Positions 28,649 to 37,987 are shown, counted from the stretch's first letter. The stretch: DNA of 64,000 nucleotides from Pistricoccus aurantiacus (GCF_007954585.1 NZ_CP042382.1:2666001-2730000); one strand, 5' to 3'. The notes: generated from the letters alone by a model not told the origin. Numbers and translations: made by a program.

Positions 28649-28766
28649 GATAAACAACCCTCATCGAATGATTATGGAAGACAGGACGGTTTTGCGACTA
28701 TCTGACGCCAACGTCGGCAAAAACGCCTCGATCTGAAAGTTTTGGCGCTAGTCGGCAAGTCACGGA

Positions 28767-28795
28767 ATTCTACGGGAAACTGTCGACAATGTTAA
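28767..28795 (-). promoter_or_regulatory. Sigma-70 promoter of acnB
   Basis: On the minus strand TTAACA (28795-28790) and TAGAAT (28772-28767) are spaced by 17 bases. Five of six positions match consensus in each box. The 5' leader to the GTG would be about 110 bases. Confidence 0.65.
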
Positions 28796-28933
28796 GGTCA
28801 AGCCCTTGGGAAAGCCTTAACACTTTGGTCGGCGCGGTTGTGCTTTTACTACTGATCTTTGCGTGCTGCTAGTCGGGAGAGGTGTCGCCGATCCGGCAGG
28901 CGCGTTAGGATAGGCCAAATTTCAGGAGTCAAA

Positions 28934-29377
28934 ATGAGGGGACCGGTGACATCTCCCTGCGTCGGTGTCTGCTCTACCTCAGTGGGCGATACCGTCTGCC
29001 GGGGCTGCCAGCGCCATCTGGCGGAGATACGCGACTGGCCGGGCTACGACGAGGTTCAGCGCGCCGGACGAATGCACGAATTGGACGCGCTGCGCGAACG
29101 GGTGGCCGGTGAGTTTCTTCGAGTCACCGATGCGGCCAGATTGGAAGCTCAGCTGCAGCGTTATCGTATCCGCTATCGAGCCGATCAGCCGGCGCTTTCT
29201 CGGGCAGTGGAACTGCTGCGGGTAGGGCGGCGGCATATCCAGGAATTGAGTCGTTACGGCCTGGCGGCAGTAGGCGAGGGAGCAGAACTTTCCTGCGAAA
29301 GACTGCATGAGCACATCACGCTGCGGCTGCTTCAGGCAGCAGAGCATCGTCGATTATCCGTCGATGACCAACAATAG
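28934..29377 (+). CDS. DUF1289-family cysteine-cluster protein
   Basis: 147 residues from the ATG at 28934, with AGGAG 5 bases upstream. The N-terminal cluster SPCVGVCSTSVGDTVCRGCQR has four cysteines in the DUF1289 pattern (C-x3-C-x8-C-x2-C), probably binding zinc or iron-sulfur. Usual DUF1289 proteins are 60-90 residues; the extra helical C-terminal part (about residues 60-147) is charged and has no assigned fold. Function unknown. Divergent from acnB. Confidence 0.75.
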   Translation: MRGPVTSPCVGVCSTSVGDTVCRGCQRHLAEIRDWPGYDEVQRAGRMHELDALRERVAGEFLRVTDAARLEAQLQRYRIRYRADQPALSRAVELLRVGRRHIQELSRYGLAAVGEGAELSCERLHEHITLRLLQAAEHRRLSVDDQQ

Positions 29378-29416
29378 GCGAAAGCAATGACTTTTTTCTC
29401 GTTTTGCTGTAGACGT

Positions 29417-29440
29417 TTTACATTAAATGTTTTCATGTAA
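29417..29440. promoter_or_regulatory. Nested palindromes upstream of miaE
   Basis: TTACAT (29418-29423) and ATGTAA (29435-29440) form an outer inverted repeat, and ACATT-A-AATGT (29420-29430) a perfect inner one, ending 18 bases before miaE in an A/T-rich stretch. They may be an operator or overlap the promoter; no known consensus fits. Confidence 0.35.
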
Positions 29441-29458
29441 CCCGCCGATACATCGAGC

Positions 29459-30100
29459 ATGACCACCACAATGACAAAAAGCTTACTGCCTGAAGCGATG
29501 GGGCGTTTTCTTGGCTGCGAAACCCCCAAGGCCTGGATCGAGCAAGCGTTGACGCATCAGGAAATTCTCTTGATCGACCACGCCCAGTGTGAAAAGAAGG
29601 CCGCCTCCACTGCCATGAGTCTGATGTATCGCCATGTTGACCGCCCCTTGCTGTTGATCAAGATGTCGCAGTTGGCTCGGGAGGAACTGCTGCATTTCGA
29701 GCAGGTGGTGACGTTGATGCAGCGACGTGGTGTTGCCTATCGGCATTTGAGTGCCTCGCGCTACGCGGAAGGTCTGCGGCGTCAGGTGAGCGACAAGGAT
29801 CCTCAGCGGCTGGTGGATATTCTGATCGTCGGCGCCCTGATCGAGGCGCGAAGCTGCGAGCGGTTTGCCCGGCTCATCCCGCATCTGGATGCGGAACTTG
29901 CCAAATTCTATCGCAGTCTAGTGAAGTCGGAAGGCCGTCATTACGAGGATTACCTGATGCTGGCACGCCGCTACGCCGAGGATGACGGCGTGCCGGAGGT
30001 AGAAGAAAGAATCGTCTTTTTCACCGAGTGCGAGCGGCGGCTGATCTGCACGCCGGACCCGCATTTTCGTTTTCATAGCGGCTTGCCGGAAGCGGCCTAG
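29459..30100 (+). CDS. miaE: tRNA-(ms2io6A37) hydroxylase MiaE
   Basis: 213 residues, ferritin-like non-haem diiron monooxygenase. Ligand motifs are visible in the helices EKKAASTAMSL, REELLHFEQV (E-x2-H), IEARSCERFA and SEGRHYEDY (E-x2-H). It hydroxylates ms2i6A at position 37 of tRNAs reading UNN codons, using oxygen. The ATG at 29459 gives a short polar leader; a start four codons in is possible. It ends 23 bases before the large regulator gene. Confidence 0.93.
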   Translation: MTTTMTKSLLPEAMGRFLGCETPKAWIEQALTHQEILLIDHAQCEKKAASTAMSLMYRHVDRPLLLIKMSQLAREELLHFEQVVTLMQRRGVAYRHLSASRYAEGLRRQVSDKDPQRLVDILIVGALIEARSCERFARLIPHLDAELAKFYRSLVKSEGRHYEDYLMLARRYAEDDGVPEVEERIVFFTECERRLICTPDPHFRFHSGLPEAA

Positions 30101-30123
30101 CGATCAATTTCAAACGTTGTTGG

Positions 30124-33100
30124 ATGCAGGATGCTCCTTTCATCGAAAAGCACAAACGTATGAGTGAGTCATATGACGATGCTACTGCTGGGAACACGAT
30201 GATGCGGAACGTATCCGCTACAGAACGACTGGCACTGTTAGGCCATTTTTCACTGACATTGGGCGAAGATGCCGTTACCCAGTTCAGCTACGACAAGGTC
30301 AAGGCGCTGCTGGTGTATCTGCTGCTCCACGAGCAGCCGGTTAATCGCGCGACGCTTGCGGAATTGCTATGGCCGGACCAGGGGCTTTCCTCCGGACGTA
30401 CCAATCTGCGTCATGCGCTTCACTGCCTGCGTCAATCCCTGGGAAACGATGCGGATCGAGTGCTGGTGGTATCCCGCCAGACCATCGCTTTTCGGCGTCC
30501 TGATCCGTGGGGTTTCGATCTGCACGAGTTGCAGACGCTATTGGAAACGCCCGCGGATATCGCCACCCTGGAATCGATTCTCGAGCTTTATCGAGGCGAT
30601 CTGGTGGAAGAGCTTCAGCTACCTTCTTGCGCGGAATTTCAGCGCTGGTTGCTGAGAGTTCGTAACGAATGGCGTCAGCGTGTCATCGCCTTCGCCGAAA
30701 CCGTGCTGGCCAAGCAGGATAAGGTGCCGGAATCCCTGCTGCGTATCTTGGTCAGTCGCTTCTCAGGCTACGGTCCTTTTCACGAAAGGCTGGTGAAGCA
30801 GCTTGCGGAGCAGGGCCAATCCGCCGCCGCCCATGAACAGTACAGTGCCTACCTACAGCTGCTGGCATTATCGGGTCAGCAGCCCGAGCCGAGTTTTCTG
30901 CAGCTGGCCCGATACTGGTCCGATACTCAGGCAGACATGCATCTACTGTCCTCCCAGAGTGCTTTCGCACGTTCAGGATCCCAGGATGGCCATGCCTTGC
31001 AGGAAGAAGAAATCGAGCAGCGTCAGCTTTCCGTCATGGCGATCCGTTTGTCCCTTGAATGCGAGCGGCAGAACCATGACGAGATACGGCACTGTCTGAA
31101 TCTGCAGTTCGAACTGCTGCGCTGGCTGGAACAGCAGTGTCATCATCTGGGGGGCTTCTGGTTGCCTGGAGCCACCGGGGGCATCGGACTTGCATGTTTC
31201 GGCACACACGGCCCCGCTCATCAGCTGGCGGAGTTGGTGGCCTTGTACGAGCATTGCCGGCGCACCTTGGCGGAGGAGAGCGCGCGCCGCTGGAACGGAG
31301 AGGGCGAGAGCCCGGTGTTTCGCCTGGCGGCGGGGCTCAATAGTGGACGCGTGATCTACCTGCCGGAACACCAGCTGGTGGATCCGCTGGGGGATATCAC
31401 TCAGGACGCCCTGGCGCTGATGTCCGCGGCGGAGGGTAGCGAGCTGGTCATTTCCCAGGCGGCGAGCCAGCACATGCCCCCAGCGCTGGATCTGGAGCCG
31501 CGATTAAGCCCGCGATTGATCGCCAGCGATGGCAGGATTCGTCATCGTGCGCTGGTGCTTGGCATCAATGAAAGCTCGCGCGACGCCTTGCCGCCGACGT
31601 TGTTCGGTCGCGAAAGCGCGCTTCGCAAACTGCGCGACGCCTTGGCCAGAGCGAGTATCGGTCTGCGCCAGAGCATCCTGGTGCGTGCGCCTTCCGGCAT
31701 GGGTAAATCCGCGCTGCTGGTGGCGTTTCGCCAGATGGAACAGAGTCGTGACACGGCAATCTGCTGGCAGCCTGTCACACGGCTCGCCGCTCAGATTCCC
31801 TATAGCATGACGCGATCTCTGCTGCGCTGGTATCTGGAAAGAGAGCTCGACGCGAACGCCTTCGATGATCTGCTGCGTCGTCATCCAAACCTGATCGAAA
31901 ACGCCGAAGAGGCGGATTCCCTGCGCATGGCACTGGGTTTCGACACGCCCTCGAGCGATGCTCCAGCGCTGAAAAGCACCGAACTGGATACCCAGGTGAC
32001 AAGGCTCACCCAGCGGCTGATCGAACGCCTCACCGCCGAGCGGGTTCTGGTGATCATGATCGACGATATTCACTGGCTCGACGAGCCGTCCTTCAAGGTA
32101 CTGGTTCGCTTACAGGCGCAGCTGCCGATCAACTGCAATTTGCTGATGATCGCCAGCCATCATGGACGCGAGGCGCTGCCCAGCCGGCTCAACTGGGATC
32201 AGCTGATCACCCTGGAACGCCTGGACAACCTGCAGGCCTCGCGGCTATTGACCCAGCTATCACGCCGCTATCGCCTGCACTTGAGTCCTCGGCTTCGCGC
32301 TCAGTTGATCGAGCGCTGCGACGGTGTTCCGCTCTATCTGCAAGAGATCTGCCGGCGGCTGGATGTCCAGCGGCGCGAGGGGCACAGCCTGCAGCTCGAC
32401 GAACTTCCTCAGGGGCTGTTGGGCCTGCTGGCGGGTCGCATCGATCAGCTCGACAACGATCGTGAGGCGGCGCATATCGCGGCGATCCTCGGTCGCCAGT
32501 TTCGCTTCGATTTTCTCAGGGAGTGCAGCGCCTGGGAGGAGGAGCGGCTCAAGCGCGCCATGGAGCATATGCTGCGTCTGGAAATTATCCAGCCTTGTCA
32601 CGAAAATAGTGACTGCGACTATCAGTTCAGCCATCAGCTCTTGCAGGAAGCCGCCTACCTGTCCTGCCCCAGAGCCATGCGCATCAGGATCCACCATCAG
32701 GTGGTGGAACTGATCGAGAAGCGCTTTCCGGTGTGGATCAGTCGCCATCCCGGCGAATTCGCCACGCACTTGCGGCGCAGCGGCGACTATGCCCGCGGCG
32801 CGCGCTATTTCGAGCTGGCCGCGCGTGAATCTCTCAAGGTGAGCGCCAATCGCACGGCGCTCAAGATGGCGGATGCGGGGCTTGCAAGCCTGCGTCTGGT
32901 GGAAAGCCGGTTCGAGCGAGAAATCAGTCTGTTGACGGTGCGAGGGCAGGCGGCGTTCGCCCTGGAGGGACACGGTTCACCCCTGGCTCAGGAAAGCTTT
33001 ATCCGCGCGCGGGAACTGCTGATGGATCAGGCGCGACGAAAAGGCCAGGACGAAATTGATGTAGAGCAGCGATTTCTGGTCAAGTGGGGGCTATGGGTCG

Positions 33101-34098
33101 GGTGTATTCAGCGTCACTCACACGCGGATGCGTTTGCCCTGTCAGCACAGTTGGCGAGCCTGGCCGCGAAGTTTTCCGATCCTCGCTATCAGCGTCTTGC
33201 CCAATACGCTCAGGCCTGCTGCGAGTACTGGGCGGGACGACTGCCCCAGGCTCGAGATCATCTTCAGGAGCTGGATCCGCTCAATCAGCCGATGATGATC
33301 GAATGGTTGCCGTTTTCGGATCACCCGCAGGTGTCCGCGGTCTGCTATCACAGCTGGGCGCTCTGTCTAAGCGGCGATTATCGTCAAGCCGAGCAGCAGG
33401 CGGAAGCGGCCATTCGCCTGGCGGAGCGTATCGATCATCCCGGCACGCTTGCCATGGCACTGATGTTTTCCGCCGCCTTGTATCGACAGCTGGGCCACGT
33501 GTATCTGGCCGGCCAGCGCGGGCAGCGGGTTTTCGAGATCAGTCAGAGTCCGGACCTGCACCTGTGGCAGATGTCCGCCCAGGGCGTGCTGGGCTGGCAG
33601 CGCGCCCTCAACGGCGAGCGTGATGGGCTGACGCTGATTGAAGACAGCATGCAGGAGTTCGGCGAACTGACCGGGCGCGATCGCTACCAGCGGCCGCTGC
33701 TGTATTTCCTGGATGCCTGTCTGGCCCTCGACGAATTGGAGCGTGGCGAGGACTATCTCTCCCGATGCCTGCTGATCGCCCAGGAGCGACGCTCGCTGTT
33801 TTTGCCGGAGCTCGCGATTCAGCTCGCTCGAGTGCGTTTCCGTCTTGGCTACGCGGAGGAGGAGATTCGTACCCTGGCGCTCCAGGCCCGTGAACTCGCC
33901 CAGGAACATGGCAACCGCCATCAGCAGTTGAACGTCATGGAGCTTTGGCTGACCTTGATCGATCCAGAAGATAGCGAAGTACGGGAAAGTTTTCGCAAGC
34001 TGCTGGGCGAGGTAAGCCACGGTGACGCACCGGTATTGATTCGTTGGCATGCCCTGCGCGATCAGCTGCAGCCCTATCCGGCCAACGTTGATTCTTGA
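30124..34098 (+). CDS. Giant BTAD / cyclase-like / AAA ATPase / TPR signal protein
   Basis: 1,324 residues from the ATG at 30124; ATGs at 30160 and 30199 are alternatives, since likeness begins near residue 35. Order: a SARP/OmpR-type winged helix (DKVKALLVYLLLHEQPVNRATLAELLWPDQ, about 60-120); a bacterial transcriptional activator (BTAD) repeat region to about 270; a domain resembling class III nucleotide cyclases (RQLSVMAIRL at about 301 and AGLNSGRVIY...GDITQDALALMSAAEGSELVISQAA, about 405-445) that lacks the metal-binding aspartates; a STAND-type ATPase with Walker A APSGMGKSAL (about 522-531) and Walker B VLVIMIDDIHWLDE (about 641-654); then helical TPR-like repeats to the end. Similar layouts occur in regulators of the MalT/AfsR kind. 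Target genes and ligand are unknown. Confidence 0.82.
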   Translation: MQDAPFIEKHKRMSESYDDATAGNTMMRNVSATERLALLGHFSLTLGEDAVTQFSYDKVKALLVYLLLHEQPVNRATLAELLWPDQGLSSGRTNLRHALHCLRQSLGNDADRVLVVSRQTIAFRRPDPWGFDLHELQTLLETPADIATLESILELYRGDLVEELQLPSCAEFQRWLLRVRNEWRQRVIAFAETVLAKQDKVPESLLRILVSRFSGYGPFHERLVKQLAEQGQSAAAHEQYSAYLQLLALSGQQPEPSFLQLARYWSDTQADMHLLSSQSAFARSGSQDGHALQEEEIEQRQLSVMAIRLSLECERQNHDEIRHCLNLQFELLRWLEQQCHHLGGFWLPGATGGIGLACFGTHGPAHQLAELVALYEHCRRTLAEESARRWNGEGESPVFRLAAGLNSGRVIYLPEHQLVDPLGDITQDALALMSAAEGSELVISQAASQHMPPALDLEPRLSPRLIASDGRIRHRALVLGINESSRDALPPTLFGRESALRKLRDALARASIGLRQSILVRAPSGMGKSALLVAFRQMEQSRDTAICWQPVTRLAAQIPYSMTRSLLRWYLERELDANAFDDLLRRHPNLIENAEEADSLRMALGFDTPSSDAPALKSTELDTQVTRLTQRLIERLTAERVLVIMIDDIHWLDEPSFKVLVRLQAQLPINCNLLMIASHHGREALPSRLNWDQLITLERLDNLQASRLLTQLSRRYRLHLSPRLRAQLIERCDGVPLYLQEICRRLDVQRREGHSLQLDELPQGLLGLLAGRIDQLDNDREAAHIAAILGRQFRFDFLRECSAWEEERLKRAMEHMLRLEIIQPCHENSDCDYQFSHQLLQEAAYLSCPRAMRIRIHHQVVELIEKRFPVWISRHPGEFATHLRRSGDYARGARYFELAARESLKVSANRTALKMADAGLASLRLVESRFEREISLLTVRGQAAFALEGHGSPLAQESFIRARELLMDQARRKGQDEIDVEQRFLVKWGLWVGCIQRHSHADAFALSAQLASLAAKFSDPRYQRLAQYAQACCEYWAGRLPQARDHLQELDPLNQPMMIEWLPFSDHPQVSAVCYHSWALCLSGDYRQAEQQAEAAIRLAERIDHPGTLAMALMFSAALYRQLGHVYLAGQRGQRVFEISQSPDLHLWQMSAQGVLGWQRALNGERDGLTLIEDSMQEFGELTGRDRYQRPLLYFLDACLALDELERGEDYLSRCLLIAQERRSLFLPELAIQLARVRFRLGYAEEEIRTLALQARELAQEHGNRHQQLNVMELWLTLIDPEDSEVRESFRKLLGEVSHGDAPVLIRWHALRDQLQPYPANVDS

Positions 34099-34103
34099 TG
34101 TGG

Positions 34104-34382
34104 TCAATCCGTGCAGGTCAGGTCTTCCCAGGCGGCGATGCGCGCCAGCGCTTCCTGGCGATCGCTTCCGCATAGAGTGACGTCGAAAGTGAAATCCGCG
34201 CACACCCGAGGGCGGCGCGGATCGCCGAACAGTCGGCACAGATTATCCCCATTCAGCTGTACGCAGCGAACGCCGGCAGGCTTTCCCCGCGGCATGCCGG
34301 GAATCGGTGAACTGATGGAGGGTGCGACACAGCAGGCGCCGCAGCCCGGCCGGCAGGATGCGTTCGTGGATGGGCTGCTCAT
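34104..34382 (-). CDS. YkgJ-family zinc/iron-chelating protein
   Basis: 92 residues with eight cysteines. The motif CRPGCGACCVAPSIS and a further C-x8-C pattern (VRCVQLNGDNLCRLFGDPRRPRVCADF) place it in the YkgJ cysteine-cluster family, thought to bind Zn or Fe-S. Biological role unknown. It converges with the large regulator gene, 5 bases apart. Confidence 0.87.
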   Translation of the reverse strand: MSSPSTNASCRPGCGACCVAPSISSPIPGMPRGKPAGVRCVQLNGDNLCRLFGDPRRPRVCADFTFDVTLCGSDRQEALARIAAWEDLTCTD

Positions 34383-34472
34383 GATTTGACCTCGGTAATG
34401 TCGCTATACATCTGGTGTTGCCCTGCTTGGCTGGTTACCCTCTAGGCATGATCGAATTAAGCGGAAGATACC

Positions 34473-34883
34473 ATGGCGACCATCGAACACAGCGCTATTC
34501 TTCATGCGCCGCCAGAGCGGGTTTTCGCTCTGCTCGAGCGGATCGAGGACTTTGCGGATTATTCGGACCTGATCGAGTCCATCGAGCCGCTGGGAGATCG
34601 GCGTTATCGTTGGCATGTGCACGCGGTGGGCATGGACTGGACCTTCGACGTGATGATTACCGAACTGAGCGCGCCGCAGCGTCTGGCCTGGGAATCCATA
34701 GAGGGCGTGCGCAATCAGGGCAGCTACCGTTTGACTCCGGTGCCAGAGGGCACTCAAGTGCTGCTGACTCTCGAGTATCGGATCAAGAACAGGCTGGTGG
34801 AAAAGGCGGTCAATCGTGCGGCGCAGCCGCTGGTCAACAAGGTTAGCCGCCAGATCCTCGATAGGGTGGCGGCCAGGTTGTAA
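34473..34883 (+). CDS. SRPBCC (START-like) family protein
   Basis: 136 residues. The fold begins ATIEHSAILHAPPERVFALLERIEDFADY, the usual first strand and helix of polyketide cyclase/dehydrase-type lipid-binding proteins, and ends with the long helix NRAAQPLVNKVSRQILDRVAARL. It likely binds a hydrophobic ligand. It differs from RatA/CoQ10-binding members in length and motifs, so no ligand is proposed. Confidence 0.75.
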   Translation: MATIEHSAILHAPPERVFALLERIEDFADYSDLIESIEPLGDRRYRWHVHAVGMDWTFDVMITELSAPQRLAWESIEGVRNQGSYRLTPVPEGTQVLLTLEYRIKNRLVEKAVNRAAQPLVNKVSRQILDRVAARL

Positions 34884-34905
34884 TAGTCGCGACGTTCAAG
34901 CTCAC

Positions 34906-35142
34906 TCAAGACTTTCGCAGAGCGATATTGAGTTGATCCACAGTCTCCGCCCAATCCGCATCTTCTTCCCAGGCGTTACGCAAAAAAGCCGCCTGGCCGG
35001 CGTTCCAGAAAGGCGCATCCGCCAGGGCGGTCTTCTCCGGCAGCGGCGAATGCGTTTCGATGAATGCCTGGATGGAGGCGGAGTCCGCCGGCAGGCCAAG
35101 CTGTTCGAATAGCTCGCTGAACGGGTGATTGACGTGTTCCAT
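34906..35142 (-). CDS. DUF2789 protein
   Basis: 78 residues with a good ribosome site (GGAGAT) before the ATG at 35142. The pattern LFEQLGLP...FIETHSPLPEKTALADAPFWNAGQAAFLRNAWEEDADWAETVDQLN is that of DUF2789, small acidic proteins of pseudomonads and relatives with no known role. It converges with the SRPBCC gene. Confidence 0.85.
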   Translation of the reverse strand: MEHVNHPFSELFEQLGLPADSASIQAFIETHSPLPEKTALADAPFWNAGQAAFLRNAWEEDADWAETVDQLNIALRKS

Positions 35143-35211
35143 GACATCTCCTTGGTTCGGTATGGATGTTGGACGCCAACCTTAGCGCGTTTTGGGGATC
35201 GAGGCAGCGCT

Positions 35212-36273
35212 TCAGCGCTCGCCTACCCAGCCAAGGAGAAAGCGCTGACGCCGCTCTTGATCCGTCAAGGGTAGCGCCAGCAGGTGCAACAGTTTAGTGA
35301 AGGCGGCCTCCGGGGTCATGTCGTCACCGGCAATCACGCCGGCCTCCGCCAGACCATGGCCGGCGGCGTAGGCGCCAGAAACGATGCCACCTTGAAAGCA
35401 TTGAGTGATGGCGACGATTACCTTGCCTTCGCCGCAAGCCTGAGCCAGTACGCCTAGCAGTGCCTGGTCCTGGGCGATATTGCCCCCGCCCCAGAGTTCG
35501 AGCACCACTCCTTGCAGACGATCATCGAGCAGCCAGGCCGCCAGCTGCCAGGCCGCGATGCCAGGCCATAGCACCAGCCGCGCCACCGGCGTTTCGTTCA
35601 GGGCGCGATAGTCCGCCAGTTCGAAACGCGGCGCGCCGCGCTGCTGTTCGTGAAGGCCGCGACCGGGAAACAGTATCGCCTGATTATCGACGATTTCGCC
35701 CAGCAGCGGATAGTTGGGGCTGATGAAGGCATCCGCCTGGTGGCTGTGCCACTTGCGGGCACGCACCCCTCGGAAAAGCTTTCCGGCGAAAAAGAGCGCG
35801 ACTTCCTTCAGGCGCTCCTGTTGGGCAAAGCGCAGCGCTCCTTCCACATTGACAAGCGCATCGCTATTCGGCGTTTCCAGGGGCAGCATGGCCCCGGTAA
35901 GAACCACTGGCTTGCCTATTCCCTGCAGTTGATAGGCCAGGCTGGCAGCGGTCCAACTCAGCGTATCCGTGCCATGCAGAATCACGAAACCCGCGTAATC
36001 GTCGTAAGCCTGGGCGATATGAGCGGCGAGTTCCTGCCAATGGCCGGGGTTGGCGGCACTGGAATCGATAAGCGGGTCAATCTCGAGCCAGTCGAAATCG
36101 GGCAGGGTAGCCCGTCGCGCCGGGGGCAGCTCTCGTAGTGCCCTTCGCAAACGGGATTCGAAATCACCGGCAGGTGTCAGGCCGTCAGGTCCGGCACGCA
36201 TGCACAGCGTGCCGCCGGTGTGAATGACCAGCAAAGAGGGCGGTTCGACGCGTACTTCCGGTTTTTCTGTCAT
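35212..36273 (-). CDS. ansA: L-asparaginase, type I-like
   Basis: 353 residues, cytoplasmic (no signal peptide). Active-site motifs: first Thr in [10 protein letters not shown], second Thr-Asp in [19 protein letters not shown], with the catalytic Lys about 70 residues on. It converts asparagine to aspartate and ammonia. The ATG overlaps the folD stop in ATGA, so translation is coupled to folD, an uncommon pairing. Confidence 0.9.
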   Translation of the reverse strand: MTEKPEVRVEPPSLLVIHTGGTLCMRAGPDGLTPAGDFESRLRRALRELPPARRATLPDFDWLEIDPLIDSSAANPGHWQELAAHIAQAYDDYAGFVILHGTDTLSWTAASLAYQLQGIGKPVVLTGAMLPLETPNSDALVNVEGALRFAQQERLKEVALFFAGKLFRGVRARKWHSHQADAFISPNYPLLGEIVDNQAILFPGRGLHEQQRGAPRFELADYRALNETPVARLVLWPGIAAWQLAAWLLDDRLQGVVLELWGGGNIAQDQALLGVLAQACGEGKVIVAITQCFQGGIVSGAYAAGHGLAEAGVIAGDDMTPEAAFTKLLHLLALPLTDQERRQRFLLGWVGER

Positions 36274-37160
36274 TGTGAATAAGTCGTTTCGGCGGTGTTT
36301 GGCGACTTGGCGTCGTGAAGTTCCGCGGCGAACAGGGTGTTTTCCAGTAAGGTGGCCACGGTCATCGGTCCTACGCCGCCGGGAACCGGGGTGATATAAG
36401 AGGCGCGCTCCGCAGCGGGTTCGAATTCGATATCACCGGTCAAATGACCGTCGTCTTGTCGCGTGATGCCGACGTCGATCACGATAGCGCCCGGTTTGAC
36501 CCATTCTCCCTTGACCAGTCCGGGCTTGCCCACCGCTGCCACCAGTAGATCCGCGCGTCTCACGTGTCCCTCCAGGTTCTGCGTGAAGCGATGGCATACG
36601 GTGGTGGTGCATCCCGCCAGCATCAACTCCAGACTCATGGGGCGGCCGACGATATTCGAGGCGCCGACCACCGTGGCGTCCAGACCGCGAACATTAAGGT
36701 TGCTGTATTGCAATAGCGTCATGATGCCTTTCGGTGTACAGGGGCGCAGCATGGGGAGCCGTTGGGCCAGGCGCCCCAGGTTGTAAGGATGGAAACCGTC
36801 GATGTCCTTGTGAGGCAGAATGCGCTCGAGAATGGGCCGTGCGTCCAGATGATCCGGCAAGGGAAGCTGCACCAGAATGCCGTCCACTCTGGAATCCGCG
36901 TTGAGCTCGTCCACCAGCCGTTCGAGTTCTTGCTGCTGAGTGCCGGCGGATAATCGATGCATGAAGGAGAGAATACCCGCCTCGTCGCAGGCGCGATGCT
37001 TGTGTCGCACGTAGACCTCAGAGGCAGGATCGTCTCCCACCAGCACCACGGCCAGTCCGGGCGGTCGCAATCCCGCTTCTCGGCGGGCGGATACTTGTCG
37101 CGCAACCTGCTGTCGAATATCAGCGGCAATGGTCTTGCCATCGATCAATTTTGCGGTCAT
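36270..37160 (-). CDS. folD: Methylenetetrahydrofolate dehydrogenase/cyclohydrolase FolD
   Basis: 296 residues, bifunctional enzyme of one-carbon metabolism that interconverts methylene-, methenyl- and formyl-tetrahydrofolate with NADP. Motifs: [14 protein letters not shown] with the catalytic Lys, [19 protein letters not shown] for NADP binding and [18 protein letters not shown]. It is divergent from the tRNA operon and heads a folD-ansA unit. Confidence 0.97.
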   Translation of the reverse strand: MTAKLIDGKTIAADIRQQVARQVSARREAGLRPPGLAVVLVGDDPASEVYVRHKHRACDEAGILSFMHRLSAGTQQQELERLVDELNADSRVDGILVQLPLPDHLDARPILERILPHKDIDGFHPYNLGRLAQRLPMLRPCTPKGIMTLLQYSNLNVRGLDATVVGASNIVGRPMSLELMLAGCTTTVCHRFTQNLEGHVRRADLLVAAVGKPGLVKGEWVKPGAIVIDVGITRQDDGHLTGDIEFEPAAERASYITPVPGGVGPMTVATLLENTLFAAELHDAKSPNTAETTYSQ

Positions 37161-37312
37161 CGGCGGTATCCTATTGAATTAATGGCAGGCGACAGACGCG
37201 AAGGCTGACAAGATGCACGAATCCAAGCCTCAGGTCTCATGAAGTCGCCGGCGATTTTCGCATGAGCGGCAGTCGAGTCAAAGCGTCAAGATGCCTTGGT
37301 ACGCATTGGGAC

Positions 37313-37340
37313 TTGACCTTGGCGTAGGTATACGTAGAAT
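37313..37340 (+). promoter_or_regulatory. Stable-RNA promoter of the tRNA operon
   Basis: TTGACC (37313-37318) and TAGAAT (37335-37340) are separated by 16 bases, followed by a G+C-rich discriminator (ACGCGGCGC). This is the type of promoter subject to stringent and growth-rate control. The tRNA-Pro gene starts 78 bases after the -10 box. Confidence 0.75.
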
Positions 37341-37418
37341 ACGCGGCGCACTGGCATAAGCCTTGGGTCGAAGAAATCGGACTCTCGGATCGCACGCAAG
37401 CGTTACGCGAATTGTCGG

Positions 37419-37495
37419 CGGGGTGTAGCGCAGTCTGGTAGCGCGCCTGCTTTGGGAGCAGGATGTCGGGGGTTCGAATCCCTCCACCCCGACCA
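37419..37495 (+). tRNA. tRNA-Pro (anticodon TGG)
   Basis: 77 bases with encoded CCA. The acceptor CGGGGTG pairs with CACCCCG; anticodon arm CCTGC-TTTGGGA-GCAGG; T arm GGTTCGAATCC. First gene of the four-tRNA operon. Confidence 0.97.
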
Positions 37496-37616
37496 TATGT
37501 CGGCTTGAATCCCGAGTTCGATGCGGGCAGCCGATAATAAGGCTCGGGAGACCAAGTCTGGTATCAAGGATTGGAAAGAGCGTTGGGGCGATAGAAGTGT
37601 CAAGGGCATGCGCTAT

Positions 37617-37693
37617 GCGCCTATAGCTCAACCGGATAGAGCAACGGCCTTCTAAGCCGTAGGTTGCAGGTTCGAGTCCTGCTGGGCGCGCCA
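37617..37693 (+). tRNA. tRNA-Arg (anticodon TCT)
   Basis: 77 bases with encoded CCA. The acceptor GCGCCTA pairs with TGGGCGC (one T-G pair); anticodon loop CTTCTAA in the stem ACGGC/GCCGT; T loop TTCGAGT. It reads the rarer AGA and AGG codons. Confidence 0.96.
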
Positions 37694-37741
37694 GATCCTG
37701 TAGTCGCCGCCCATCACTTGATTTGCGCCATATATCGAAAT

Positions 37742-37817
37742 GGTGGATGTAGCTCAGTGGTAGAGCCCCGGATTGTGGCTCCGGTGGTCGTGGGTTCGAT
37801 CCCCATCATCCACCCCA
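37742..37817 (+). tRNA. tRNA-His (anticodon GTG), first copy
   Basis: 76 bases including the encoded G at -1, which pairs with C73 as is typical of tRNA-His, and CCA. Acceptor GTGGATG/CATCCAC; anticodon loop TTGTGGC in the stem CCGGA/TCCGG. Confidence 0.97.
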
Positions 37818-37911
37818 GTTTCGATGACAGCGTTTTTTAGATGGTGTTTTAATTTTGTATCCTGCAAATTCGCTTCTGCCTGTCATCAGCGAATTCGGCA
37901 AACGGGTTTAT

Positions 37912-37987
37912 GGTGGATGTAGCTCAGTGGTAGAGCCCCGGATTGTGGCTCCGGTGGTCGTGGGTTCGATCCCCATCATCCACCCCA
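37912..37987 (+). tRNA. tRNA-His (anticodon GTG), second copy
   Basis: Identical over all 76 bases to the copy 170 bases upstream. Sequence identity stops within a few bases outside the gene on both sides. The 94-base spacer between them holds no other tRNA. It is the last tRNA before tig. Confidence 0.97.

Noticed and set aside
37742-37987. tRNA-His duplicate as attachment sites of an integrated element
   Set aside because: Only 94 bases lie between the copies and there is no integrase nearby.
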